Positions 1 through 10,098 of a stretch of 60,675 nt of DNA are shown here, piece by piece. Numbering within the stretch: position 1 is the stretch's first letter; each line of letters starts with the position of its first letter. The notes beneath the pieces are model-generated. The model did not search any database and was not told the DNA's origin. It saw only the letters and a list, made by a program, of their open reading frames with translations. The stretch comes from Pseudomonadota bacterium (GTDB taxonomy: Bacteria; Pseudomonadota; Alphaproteobacteria; Caulobacterales; Caulobacteraceae), in assembly GCA_023456105.1 (NCBI GenBank), contig JAEYAO010000010.1, positions 1 through 60,675 on the forward strand, in the 5' to 3' direction. The position numbers and the translations under genes are program-made.

Positions 1-473
1 AATCCGACCTGTTCTACCAGGGCATCCGCCCGGCCGTGAACGTCGGCATCTCGGTGTCGCGCGTGGGCTCCTCGGCCCAGACCAAGGCGATGAAGAAGGT
101 CGCCGGCACCATCAAGGGCGAGCTGGCGCAGTATCGCGAGATGGCCGCCTTCGCCAAGTTCGGCTCGGACCTGGACGCCTCGACCCAGAAGCTGCTGGCC
201 CGCGGCGCGCGTCTGACCGAGCTGCTGAAGCAGCCGCAGTATTCGCCCCTGGCGATGGAGGAGCAGGTCGTCTCGGTCTACGCCGGCACGCGCGGCTACC
301 TGGACAATGTGGCGGTGGGCGACGTCGGCCGCTTCGAAAAGGAGCTGCTGGCCCGCGTTCACGCGAACCACGCCGGCCTGCTGGACGGCATCCGCACCAA
401 GAAGGACCTGACGCCGGAGCTGGAAACCGAGCTGAAGTCCATCCTGGACGGCTTCTCCAAGACCTTCGCCTAA
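1..473 (+). CDS. atpA: F1 ATP synthase alpha subunit, C-terminal part (partial)
   Basis: The reading frame is open from base 3 and enters with SDLFYQGIRPAVNVGISVSRVG, the conserved end of the alpha-subunit nucleotide-binding domain including the ISVSRVG segment. About 156 residues remain before the TAA at 471-473, mostly the C-terminal helical domain. Alpha forms the catalytic hexamer with beta in the membrane-bound ATP synthase. The 5' end lies outside the window. atpG begins 35 nt later, the usual order for the F1 operon. Confidence 0.97.
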   Translation, partial: SDLFYQGIRPAVNVGISVSRVGSSAQTKAMKKVAGTIKGELAQYREMAAFAKFGSDLDASTQKLLARGARLTELLKQPQYSPLAMEEQVVSVYAGTRGYLDNVAVGDVGRFEKELLARVHANHAGLLDGIRTKKDLTPELETELKSILDGFSKTFA

Positions 474-508
474 TCCTGAGCCCCCAACCGAAGCGAGAGT
501 AGCGCCGG

Positions 509-1387
509 ATGGCCAGCCTCAAGGAAATGCGCGATCGGATCGGAAGCGTGAAGTCCACGCAGAAGATCACGAAAGCCCTGAACATGGTCGCGGCCGCCAA
601 GCTGAAGCGGTCGCAGGACCAGGCCGAAAGCGCGCGTCCCTACGCCCGCAAGATGGCCGCGGTGATCGCCAACCTGGCGGCGGGCGTGTCCGGCGACGGC
701 GCGCCGCGCCTGCTGGCCGGCACCGGCTCGGACCAGCGCCACCTGATCGTGGTGGCGACAGCCGACAAGGGCCTGGCCGGCGGCTTCTCGACCAATGTCG
801 TCCGCGCCGCGCGCGAGCGCATCAACAGCCTCTTGGCCAACGGCAAGCAGGTCCGCATCATTGCGGTGGGCCGCAAGTCGCGCGACCAGCTGGCGCGCCT
901 GTACGGCGACAAGATCGTGCGCACCTTTGAGCTGTCGGAGCACAAGACGGTGGGCCTGCCCGCCGCCCAGCCGATCGCCGAGCTGATCGCCGAAGAGTTC
1001 GAAGAGGGCCGCGCCGACGTCGTGACCCTGTTCTACAGCCGCTTCCAGTCGGTGATCTCGCAGGTCCCGACCGGCAAGCAGCTGATCCCGGCGGTGGTGG
1101 ACGGCGACGCCGCTCCCATCGACCTGAATGGCGCCGTCTACGAATACGAGCCGTCGGAGGAAGAAATCCTCGAGACGCTTCTGCCGCGCAACATCACCAC
1201 CCAGGTGCTGGCCGCGCTGTACGAAAACCAAGCCGGCTTCTTCGGCGCGCAGATGACGGCGATGGACAACGCCACGCGCAACGCCGGCGACCTCATCAAC
1301 GCCCTCACGCTGCAGTACAACCGCTCCCGCCAGGCCAAGATCACCACCGAGCTGATCGAGATCATCGCCGGCAAGGAAGCCGTCTGA
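509..1387 (+). CDS. atpG: F1 ATP synthase gamma subunit
   Basis: The 292-residue protein has both signature ends of the gamma subunit: an N-terminal helix (MASLKEMRDRIGSVKSTQKI) and a C-terminal helix with MDNATRNAGDLINALTLQYN near residues 251-270. These helices form the coiled-coil rotor shaft inside the alpha/beta ring. The length is normal for the family. It sits between atpA and atpD in the same operon, with spacings of 35 and 37 nt, so co-transcription is likely. Confidence 0.98.
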   Translation: MASLKEMRDRIGSVKSTQKITKALNMVAAAKLKRSQDQAESARPYARKMAAVIANLAAGVSGDGAPRLLAGTGSDQRHLIVVATADKGLAGGFSTNVVRAARERINSLLANGKQVRIIAVGRKSRDQLARLYGDKIVRTFELSEHKTVGLPAAQPIAELIAEEFEEGRADVVTLFYSRFQSVISQVPTGKQLIPAVVDGDAAPIDLNGAVYEYEPSEEEILETLLPRNITTQVLAALYENQAGFFGAQMTAMDNATRNAGDLINALTLQYNRSRQAKITTELIEIIAGKEAV

Positions 1388-1424
1388 TCCCGCACGCCAC
1401 GACATTCCGATACGGACCCCAGCC

Positions 1425-2969
<1,545 letters not shown>

Positions 2970-2971
2970 TC

Positions 2972-3241
2972 ATGGCCGGCAAGCTGAACTTTTCCCTGGT
3001 CTCGCCGGAACGTGAGGTCTTCGCGGGCCTTGTGGACCAGGTGGACGCATCAGGCGTCGAGGGCGACTTCGGCGTGCTGGCGGATCATGCGCCCTTCATG
3101 ACGGCGCTGCGCGAAGGCGCGGTGACGGTCATGGACGGGGGCTCGCGCCGGGTGTTCGAGGTGCGCGGCGGCTTCGCCGACGTCACCCCCGCCGGCCTTA
3201 CCATCCTGGCCGAAGAGGCTTCGGAGCGAACCGCCGCCTGA
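2972..3241 (+). CDS. atpC: F1 ATP synthase epsilon subunit, short form
   Basis: The 89-residue protein matches the N-terminal beta-sandwich of epsilon (LVSPEREVF, GDFGVLADHAPF, VRGGFADV). It contacts gamma and the c-ring and closes the atp operon. Epsilon in E. coli is about 139 residues. The C-terminal two-helix domain that restrains ATP hydrolysis is absent here. The gene ends cleanly before a terminator, so this is the natural length rather than a truncation. Short epsilons are, from memory, usual in Caulobacterales. Confidence 0.95.
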   Translation: MAGKLNFSLVSPEREVFAGLVDQVDASGVEGDFGVLADHAPFMTALREGAVTVMDGGSRRVFEVRGGFADVTPAGLTILAEEASERTAA

Positions 3242-3268
3242 TCCAGGCGTCCTTCGTTGAAAGACATG

Positions 3269-3302
3269 GGGCCGCTCGATCGTTCGAGCGGCCCATTCTT
3301 TT
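3269..3302 (+). terminator. Rho-independent terminator of the atp operon
   Basis: An 11-bp perfect stem (3269-3279 with 3284-3294) around a TCGT loop is followed by ATTCTTTT. It lies 28 nt after the atpC stop. The opposite strand lacks a good U-tract, so it mainly serves the plus strand. Confidence 0.9.
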
Positions 3303-3310
3303 GCGTGATC

Positions 3311-5137
3311 TCACACCCTCGGCTGCGCGGCGGCCCGTAGGGCGCGGGTGGGGCGGGCGCGGCGGTCTTCGGGGACGGCTTCCTGGAACAGCTGGCGAAA
3401 GCGGTCGCGGCGTTCGTGGATGGAAGCCAGCACCAGGCCCATCGGCACGCCCAGATCAACCAGGGTGTTCTCCGCCAGCTGCAGGCTGGCCTCGGTCGTC
3501 TCGGGCACGGCGTCGGTGACGCCCAGCGCATAGAGGCGCGCGGCATGGCGGTCGTCGCGGGCGCGGGCGATCAGGATCAGGTCCTCGCGCACGGCTCGCG
3601 CGGCGCGGACCACCTCGTCCACCTTGCCGGGCGCGTCCATGGTGACGATCAGGGCGCGCGTGGTGCGCACCCCGCAGTTCAGCAGCATCTCCGCCGAACC
3701 GGCGTCGCCATAGAAGACCTGGTGGCCGTCCGCCCGCGCGCGCTGCACCGCCGCGGCGTCCGTATCCAGCGCGATGAAGGGTTGGCCATGTTCGGTCAGC
3801 AGCTCGCCGATCAGCCGGCCGACCCGCCCGAAGCCGACGATCATCACCGCCCCGTCCGGTCCGGACGGCGGAACGACCGGCACAGGCGCGGCGGGCGCGT
3901 CGGCGGACGAGCGCTTGGACAGACGCTCTCCGAGCATGGCCATGAGCGGCACGGCGAACATGCTGAGGGTGGCGGCGATAAGCACGGTCGGGGTGAAGTC
4001 GGGCGAGGTCACCCCCTCGCGCATGCCCAGCGCCAGGACCACGAACGCGAACTCGCCGGCCGGGCCGAGCACCAGGGCGGTCTCGATCGCGGATCGTCCG
4101 CCCACCCCCCACAGCCGCGCCAGGCCGAAGACGACCGCCGCCTTGATCCCGATGATCGCGACCGCCAGCGCCAGCACGACCAGCGGCGCGGCGACCACGG
4201 CGTCGAGATCCAGCCCGATGCCGACGCCGACAAAGAACACGCCCAGCAGCAGGCCCTTGAACGGCTCAATCGACACCTCGACCTGACGGCGGAACTCGGT
4301 CTCGGCCAGCAGCACGCCGGCGACCAGCGCGCCGATGCTCATCGACAGGCCCGACGCCTGGGCCGCGACGCCCGCGCCGACCACGACCAGCAAACAGGCG
4401 GCGACAAACAGCTCGCCGCCCTGATCGCCCCTTCTGGCGCGCGCCACCGACCGGAACATCGGCCTGAGCACGACGCGACCCAGCACCACCAGCAGCCCCA
4501 TGCCGATGGCGGCGGGAACCAGCGTCAGCAGCGAGCGGCCCAGCACCGCCGGGTCGAGCCCGCCGCCGCCGGACGCCAGCGCCGCCATGACGCCGACGGT
4601 GACCAGGATGGGCGCGACCGCCAGATCCTGCGCCAGCAGAACCGCAAAGGTCGAGCGGCCGACCGTCCCCTTCAGCCGCCCTCGCTCGGCCAGCACCGGC
4701 ATCACCACCGCCGTGGAGGAAAGGGCGAGCCCCAGCCCCAGCACCGCCGCTCCCGCGAGCGTCTGGCCCAGCAGCATGAAGCCCGCCGCCAGCACCGCGC
4801 TGCAGGCGACGACCTGCATCAGGCCGAGGCCGAACACCAGCCGCCGCATGGCGCGCAGCCGGTCCCACGACAGCTCCAGTCCGATGGTGAACAACAGAAA
4901 GGCGACGCCCAGCTCCGACAGCTGCGTCAGCTGGGCCGGATCGCTGATGGTGAACCAGGACAGCCAGTCGCCCGAACCGGCGAAGCGACCCAGGCCGTCG
5001 GGGCCCAGCAGCACCCCGGCGGCCAGAAATCCCAGCACCGGGCTGATGCGGAATCGGTTGAACAGCGGCACCACCACGCCCGCGGCCGCCAGAAAGACCA
5101 CCAGATCCTTGTAGTCGCCGCCGCCGTGACCTGTCAT
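3311..5137 (-). CDS. Kef-type monovalent cation:proton antiporter (CPA2) with TrkA-N domain
   Basis: A 608-residue inner-membrane protein. Residues ~10-400 contain about twelve hydrophobic segments with CPA2 hallmarks (ISPVLGFLAAGVLLGP, LALSSTAVVMPVL, LLAQDLAVAP). Residues ~425-545 form a cytoplasmic TrkA-N Rossmann domain starting with VGFGRVGR, which binds a nucleotide. The family exchanges K+ or Na+ for H+ and often protects against electrophiles. It resembles KefB/KefC/YbaL, but the sequence does not show which. The gene stands alone, convergent with the atp operon. Confidence 0.9.
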   Translation of the reverse strand: MTGHGGGDYKDLVVFLAAAGVVVPLFNRFRISPVLGFLAAGVLLGPDGLGRFAGSGDWLSWFTISDPAQLTQLSELGVAFLLFTIGLELSWDRLRAMRRLVFGLGLMQVVACSAVLAAGFMLLGQTLAGAAVLGLGLALSSTAVVMPVLAERGRLKGTVGRSTFAVLLAQDLAVAPILVTVGVMAALASGGGGLDPAVLGRSLLTLVPAAIGMGLLVVLGRVVLRPMFRSVARARRGDQGGELFVAACLLVVVGAGVAAQASGLSMSIGALVAGVLLAETEFRRQVEVSIEPFKGLLLGVFFVGVGIGLDLDAVVAAPLVVLALAVAIIGIKAAVVFGLARLWGVGGRSAIETALVLGPAGEFAFVVLALGMREGVTSPDFTPTVLIAATLSMFAVPLMAMLGERLSKRSSADAPAAPVPVVPPSGPDGAVMIVGFGRVGRLIGELLTEHGQPFIALDTDAAAVQRARADGHQVFYGDAGSAEMLLNCGVRTTRALIVTMDAPGKVDEVVRAARAVREDLILIARARDDRHAARLYALGVTDAVPETTEASLQLAENTLVDLGVPMGLVLASIHERRDRFRQLFQEAVPEDRRARPTRALRAAAQPRV

Positions 5138-5295
5138 GCGCCTGCCCCCCGTCGCTGAACTATCAGGCTGAAAAGACAGCGGTCTAGCGAAGCCCGAAAT
5201 CGGATCATGAACTTTTTTTAAGACAAACTCGCGCCTGAGGGGCCTAGGGTCCGATCGACCCGCCCGCGGTGAGGCGGCCTTGCGAGACCCTGCGT

Positions 5296-7422
5296 ATGAA
5301 ACGTCTGCTTGTCGGCGCTGCTCTGGGCGCCCTTCTTCTTCCGGCCAGCCTGGCCTTCGCCCATGACGGGCACGATCATGAATGCGTCGACGACGTCTGC
5401 ACGGTGCAGGCGCTGTTCCAGACTGCTCCGGCCGAAGGAGCCAGCGGCTTCCAGGGTGTCGAGGCGCCCCGCTACGGAACTTGGGGCTTCGACCTGAACG
5501 GCCGCGACACCTCGGTGAAGCCGGGCGACAACTTCTTCCAGTACGCCAACGGCAAGGCGCTGGAAGACCTGGTCATTCCCTCAGACCGCACCAGCTACGG
5601 CTCCTTCGCCCTGCTGCGCGAGCTGTCGGACAACCGCATGAAGGCGCTGGTCACGGGCCTCGCGGCTCGCAACGACCTGACGCCGGGCTCGGACGAGGCC
5701 AAGATCGCCGACGCCTACCGCGCCTATATGGACGAGGCGCGCATCGAGCAGCTGGACGCCCAGCCGCTGCAGCCATACCTCGCGGCCATCCGCGCCGCTG
5801 ACAGCCACGACAAGATGGCCGTCTACATGGGCCAGACGGCCGGCCGCTTCGGCTCGTCCTTCTTCGGCACCGGCATCACCATCGATTCCAAGCAGCCGAC
5901 CCGCTACGTGGTCTCGACCGGCCAATCGGGCATCGGCCTGCCGAACCGGGACTACTATCTGGACGCGCGCTACGCCGACAAGAAGGAGAAGTATCAGGCC
6001 TATGTCGGCCGGATGCTGGAAATGATCGGCTGGGATAACTCCGCCGAGACGGCCGCCCAGATCGTCGCGCTGGAGACCAAGGTCGCCGAGGCCCACTGGA
6101 CCCCGATCCAGAACCGCAACCGCGACGAGACCTACAACGAATACACCATCCAGCAGCTGACGCAGGAGGCGCCGGGCTTCGCCTGGCAGGCCTACTATGA
6201 CGCCGCGGAACTGGGCGGGGTGCCGCGCCTGATCGTGCGTCAGGACACGGCCATGCCGAAGATCGCGGCCATCTACGCGGAAACGCCGGTCGAACTGCTG
6301 CAGGCGTGGGAGGCCTTCCACACCGCCGACGACATGGCGCCCATGCTGTCCAAGCGCTTTTCGGACGCGCAGTGGGAGTTCCGCGCCCGCGACCTGTCCG
6401 GCCAGCCCGAGCAGCGCACGCGCGAAAAGCGCGCCATCTCGTTCGCCGAGAACCAGCTGGGCGAGTCGACGGGCCGCCTGTATGTGGCAGAATACTTCCC
6501 GGCCGAGTCCAAGGCCAAGATGGAGGAGCTGGTCGCCAATCTGCGCACCGCCCTGTCGCACCGCATCGACAACCTGACCTGGATGGGCGACGAGACCAAG
6601 GCGCAGGCGCAGGACAAGCTGCGCAAGTTCACCGTCAAGATCGGCTATCCGAACAAGTGGCGCGACTACGCCGGGCTTGAGGTCCGCGGTGACGACCTGG
6701 TCGGCAACGCCGAGCGCAAGGGCCTGTTCGAGTGGAACTACGACCTCGCCCGCCTGGACGAGCCGGTGGACAAGGACGAATGGGGCATGACGCCCCAGAC
6801 GGTGAACGCCTACTACAACTCGGCCAACAACGAGATCGTCTTCCCCGCGGCCATCCTGCAGCCGCCGTTCTTCGACGCGCACCGGGATGCGGCGGCCAAC
6901 TTCGGCGCGATCGGCGCCGTCATCGGCCACGAGATCGGCCACGGCTTCGACGACCAGGGCTCCAAATCCGACGGCGACGGCGTGCTGCGCAACTGGTGGA
7001 CAGCCGAGGACAAGGCCAACTTCGAAGGCCTGACCACGCGCCTGGGCGCCCAGTACGACCAGTACGAGCCGCTGCCGGGCTTCCACGTCCAGGGCGGCCT
7101 CACCATGGGCGAGAACATCGGCGACGCCGCGGGCGTGGCGGTGGGGCTGGAGGCCTATCACCTGTCGCTGAACGGCCAGCCGGCGCCGGTTCTGGACGGC
7201 GTCACCGGCGACCAGCGCTTCTTCTACGGCTGGGCGCAGGTATGGCAGTCCAAGTACCGCGAAGAGGCGCTGAAGCAGCAGGTCGCCACCGACCCGCACA
7301 GCCCGGCCGAGTTCCGCGTGATCGGCCCGCTGCGTAACTCCGACGCCTGGTACGAGGCGTTCGGCGTCACCGAAGGCGACAAATACTTCCTGCCGGCGGA
7401 TCAGCGCGTCCGCATCTGGTGA
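5296..7422 (+). CDS. M13 (neprilysin-type) zinc metallopeptidase, exported
   Basis: The 708-residue protein has the zinc motif HEIGH at residues 545-549 with the following FDDQGSKSDGDG, and a second ligand region GENIGDAAGV around residue 605. The NAYYNSANNEIVFPAAILQ block is also typical of M13 peptidases. The N-terminus MKRLLVGAALGALLLPASLAFA is a Sec signal peptide, so it acts in the periplasm or on the surface, cleaving small peptides. I chose ATG 5296 because the upstream GTG at 5269 adds residues before the signal peptide. The mature N-terminus starts with a His-rich HDGHDHE. Confidence 0.95.
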   Translation: MKRLLVGAALGALLLPASLAFAHDGHDHECVDDVCTVQALFQTAPAEGASGFQGVEAPRYGTWGFDLNGRDTSVKPGDNFFQYANGKALEDLVIPSDRTSYGSFALLRELSDNRMKALVTGLAARNDLTPGSDEAKIADAYRAYMDEARIEQLDAQPLQPYLAAIRAADSHDKMAVYMGQTAGRFGSSFFGTGITIDSKQPTRYVVSTGQSGIGLPNRDYYLDARYADKKEKYQAYVGRMLEMIGWDNSAETAAQIVALETKVAEAHWTPIQNRNRDETYNEYTIQQLTQEAPGFAWQAYYDAAELGGVPRLIVRQDTAMPKIAAIYAETPVELLQAWEAFHTADDMAPMLSKRFSDAQWEFRARDLSGQPEQRTREKRAISFAENQLGESTGRLYVAEYFPAESKAKMEELVANLRTALSHRIDNLTWMGDETKAQAQDKLRKFTVKIGYPNKWRDYAGLEVRGDDLVGNAERKGLFEWNYDLARLDEPVDKDEWGMTPQTVNAYYNSANNEIVFPAAILQPPFFDAHRDAAANFGAIGAVIGHEIGHGFDDQGSKSDGDGVLRNWWTAEDKANFEGLTTRLGAQYDQYEPLPGFHVQGGLTMGENIGDAAGVAVGLEAYHLSLNGQPAPVLDGVTGDQRFFYGWAQVWQSKYREEALKQQVATDPHSPAEFRVIGPLRNSDAWYEAFGVTEGDKYFLPADQRVRIW

Positions 7423-7448
7423 TCGCCTGATCGCGATCAACTTTCGGA

Positions 7449-7478
7449 GGGGTCGGGCGCAAGCGCCCGGCCCCTTTT
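7449..7478 (+). terminator. Rho-independent terminator after the M13 peptidase
   Basis: The stem 7449-7459 pairs with 7464-7474 (one G-U pair) around a CAAG loop and is followed by TTTT. It lies 26 nt after the peptidase stop. Confidence 0.85.
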
Positions 7479-7497
7479 CGGCTTCAGGCCCGCCCCG

Positions 7498-9204
7498 TCA
7501 GGCCGCCAGGCCGGCGGCCTTCATCAGATCGCGCATGGCGTTCAGCTCGGTCGGCGCGGCCGATAGCGCGGTGCGGGTCTCGGGCGCGCGCAGCAGGCGC
7601 AGGGCCTCGGCCTTGGCCCGGTCGGCGGCGGGCCCTAGAGGCGCCGTCTCGCCGGCGCCCAGACGCAGCAGGGCCGACAGCTTCTGCGCGGGCGCCGCGC
7701 CGGCGCGAACGATCTGGGCGAGCAGCCGGCTTTCGGTCTCGACCGCTCCGCCGACAGCGCCCAGAGCCGCGATGACCTGGGCTTCGTCCTGCTCGTTGAG
7801 CTGCAGGCCTTGAGCGGCCTTCTGCAGGCGGGCCAGGGTGGCGAGCGCCGCCATGGGGTTGGCGCTCTTCCGCATCTCGGTCTCGAACCGCAGCGATGTG
7901 ATGCAGGCGTGCAGCCAGCGCGCGGCGGCCCGCTTGTTGGCGGCGCCGGTCACGTTCTCGCACAGCCGCATCAGGTGCTCGGCCTCGCACAGCACGGTGT
8001 CGCAGGGCGCCACATAGGCCTGGACGAAATCGGCCGCGACCAGCGCCTTGGACCGCTCCACAAAGGCGTTCTGCACCTCCTCCAGCGTCAGCAGCCGACC
8101 GGCCGTGGCCGTCAGGCTCATGGCCAGCGCGCGCAGGATGTCGATCTCGCCGCGAGCGTCGGAGGGGCGCAGCCGGCGCGGGCTCATCAGTTCGCGCACC
8201 ACCATGCGGGCCAAGGACGCCGCCAGCAGCGGAAACTCGCCCGCGTCCAAGTGCGCCCCGAGCCGTGCGGCCGGTTCATCCAGTGTCGGCGTCAACAGGG
8301 CGAGACGCGGGTCCATCCGCGTCAGGGCCTCGACCTCGCGCGGGGCGACCATGCGGATCACGGCGGCCAGGCTGCCGCCCTGATCCAGGGCGGGGCCGAG
8401 AACCTCGGCCAGGACCTTGCGGTCCCCCAGCATCTCGCTGGCGATCTGTTCGGCGCCCACCAGCACCAGGGCGCGCGGGCCGCCTTCGGGCGGGGCGGCG
8501 TCGATCAGGTCCGCCAGCTTCGACAGGCGCGCCCGAGCCCCGCGGAGGTCCTTCAGCGCGGCGGACAGGACGCCGCCCATGACAAAGGCGCGGTCGGAGC
8601 CGGCCTTCAGGCGCTCGGCGATGCCGGCCAGCGGCTGCGTCGCCGCATCGGGAAAGCCTTCGCGCCGCCCGTGCTTGATCAGCCGGTCGATGGCTGCGTC
8701 GGCCAGGCGCTGGTAATGGCGCATCAGGTCGTGGATCGGCTGCCCCGTCGCCTGGCTTTCGGGCACCGCCACCTTCTGGATCGCATGCTGCAACTCGACC
8801 CCGGACGCCTCCAGCCGCTCGGCGAGGTCGGGCCGGTGCAGCAGTTCAAAGGTCGTCGCGCCCTGACGCGCCAGCCAGTCCTCCAGCACCCGCGCGATCA
8901 GCGCCCGGGCCTGGGGCGCATAAAGGTCCATGGGGCCGGTGCAGGCGGGTCCGGCGGCGGCGGCGTTGCGCGGCTTCGGCTTGGTCTCCGGCGCGCCGCG
9001 GGTCAGGATGGTGAGGCTGTTGAACTCCATGGTCTCGGAGTCCAGCGTCTCCTTGGTGACGCGGACCGCGGCCGCGCCGCTGTCGGCCATGACCTCTTCG
9101 GCCGTGGTCATCGCATGCTTGCGATCCTCCGTCGCGATCAGCAGCGTCCAGGGCGCGGGCGCCGTGCGGCGGATGAAGACTTCGTAGTGGACTGGGCCGG
9201 CCAT
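7498..9204 (-). CDS. Conserved alphaproteobacterial protein of unknown function, 568 aa
   Basis: I do not recognise a named family. The N-terminal ~80 residues (HYEVFIRRTAPAPWTLLIATEDR, then AVRVTKETLD) look like a small alpha/beta domain. The remaining ~450 residues are almost wholly helical and Ala/Leu-rich, with no signal peptide and no convincing membrane segment, so it is probably cytoplasmic. I placed the start at the ATG 9204 (MAGPVHYEVF) rather than a start five codons earlier. It is divergent from chvI with about 190 nt between starts, which may hold a shared regulatory region. Confidence 0.8.
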   Translation of the reverse strand: MAGPVHYEVFIRRTAPAPWTLLIATEDRKHAMTTAEEVMADSGAAAVRVTKETLDSETMEFNSLTILTRGAPETKPKPRNAAAAGPACTGPMDLYAPQARALIARVLEDWLARQGATTFELLHRPDLAERLEASGVELQHAIQKVAVPESQATGQPIHDLMRHYQRLADAAIDRLIKHGRREGFPDAATQPLAGIAERLKAGSDRAFVMGGVLSAALKDLRGARARLSKLADLIDAAPPEGGPRALVLVGAEQIASEMLGDRKVLAEVLGPALDQGGSLAAVIRMVAPREVEALTRMDPRLALLTPTLDEPAARLGAHLDAGEFPLLAASLARMVVRELMSPRRLRPSDARGEIDILRALAMSLTATAGRLLTLEEVQNAFVERSKALVAADFVQAYVAPCDTVLCEAEHLMRLCENVTGAANKRAAARWLHACITSLRFETEMRKSANPMAALATLARLQKAAQGLQLNEQDEAQVIAALGAVGGAVETESRLLAQIVRAGAAPAQKLSALLRLGAGETAPLGPAADRAKAEALRLLRAPETRTALSAAPTELNAMRDLMKAAGLAA

Positions 9205-9393
9205 GACGCCAACCTGCACCCCTGCGGCTTAAGACGGGGTTTGCGCTGACGTCGATGTGTGACCTGATTGCAACCGACGGGGTGGCGGCCCATCTGCCAA
9301 GGTTCTAGTGTGAACGCGTTTTGCGGCGGACGCGCGCGGGCTCGCCCCCGCGTGGCCTACGTCCGCCCCCGACAGATGGCAGGAGACAGGCCC

Positions 9394-10098
9394 TTGGCGA
9401 ACATCACCCTGGTCGACGACGACGAAAACATCGTGGCGTCGGTTTCGCTGGCGCTGGAAAGCCACGGACACAAGATCACCGCCTACCATGACGGGGCGTC
9501 GGGCCTGGCCGCGCTGGAAAGCACGCCGCCCGACCTCGCCATATTGGACGTGAAGATGCCGCGCATGGACGGGATGGAGGTGCTGCGTCGCTTGCGCCAG
9601 ACCTCGCAGCTGCCGGTGATCATGCTGACGTCCAAGGACGAGGAGATCGACGAGATCCTGGGCTTCAACCTCGGCGCCGACGACTACATCCACAAGCCGT
9701 TCAGCCAGCGACTGCTGATCGAGCGGGTCAAGGCCCTGCTGCGCCGCACCGGCGCCGACGGGGTGGAGCCGGAGCCCTCGGCCGAGGCTTCGGGCAAGGC
9801 GATCAAGCGCGGCAAGCTGACCATGGACCCGGCCCGCCACGAGTCCATGTGGGACGGCCGCCCGGTCAAGCTGACTGTGACCGAGTTCCTGCTGCTGCAG
9901 GCCCTGGCCCAGCGCCCGGGCTTCGTGAAGAGCCGCGACAATCTGATGGACGCCGCCTACGACGACCAGGTCTATGTCGACGACCGCACCATCGACAGCC
10001 ACGTCAAGCGGATGCGCAAGAAGTTCCGCGCCGTGGATCCCGAGTTCGACGCGATCGAGACCCTGTATGGCGTCGGCTACCGCTACCGCGAAAGCTGA
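9394..10098 (+). CDS. chvI: OmpR-family response regulator ChvI
   Basis: This 234-residue regulator has a receiver domain with the acidic pocket D8-D10, phosphoacceptor D52 (ILDVKMPRMDG) and K101 (IHKPF), and a winged-helix DNA-binding domain (RTIDSHVKRMRKKF, YGVGYRYRES). I chose the TTG at 9394 because AGGAG at 9381-9385 lies 8 nt upstream and ChvI proteins begin like NITLVDDD. The ATG at 9376 would place that ribosome site inside the gene. ChvI with ChvG responds to acid and envelope stress in alphaproteobacteria. The kinase gene overlaps its 3' end. Confidence 0.93.
   Translation: MANITLVDDDENIVASVSLALESHGHKITAYHDGASGLAALESTPPDLAILDVKMPRMDGMEVLRRLRQTSQLPVIMLTSKDEEIDEILGFNLGADDYIHKPFSQRLLIERVKALLRRTGADGVEPEPSAEASGKAIKRGKLTMDPARHESMWDGRPVKLTVTEFLLLQALAQRPGFVKSRDNLMDAAYDDQVYVDDRTIDSHVKRMRKKFRAVDPEFDAIETLYGVGYRYRES

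Noticed and set aside
3416..5158. A 580-codon plus-strand open frame opposite the Kef-type antiporter
   Set aside because: It is Gln, His, Arg and Ala rich, with no motif, and mirrors the third-position GC bias of the true gene.
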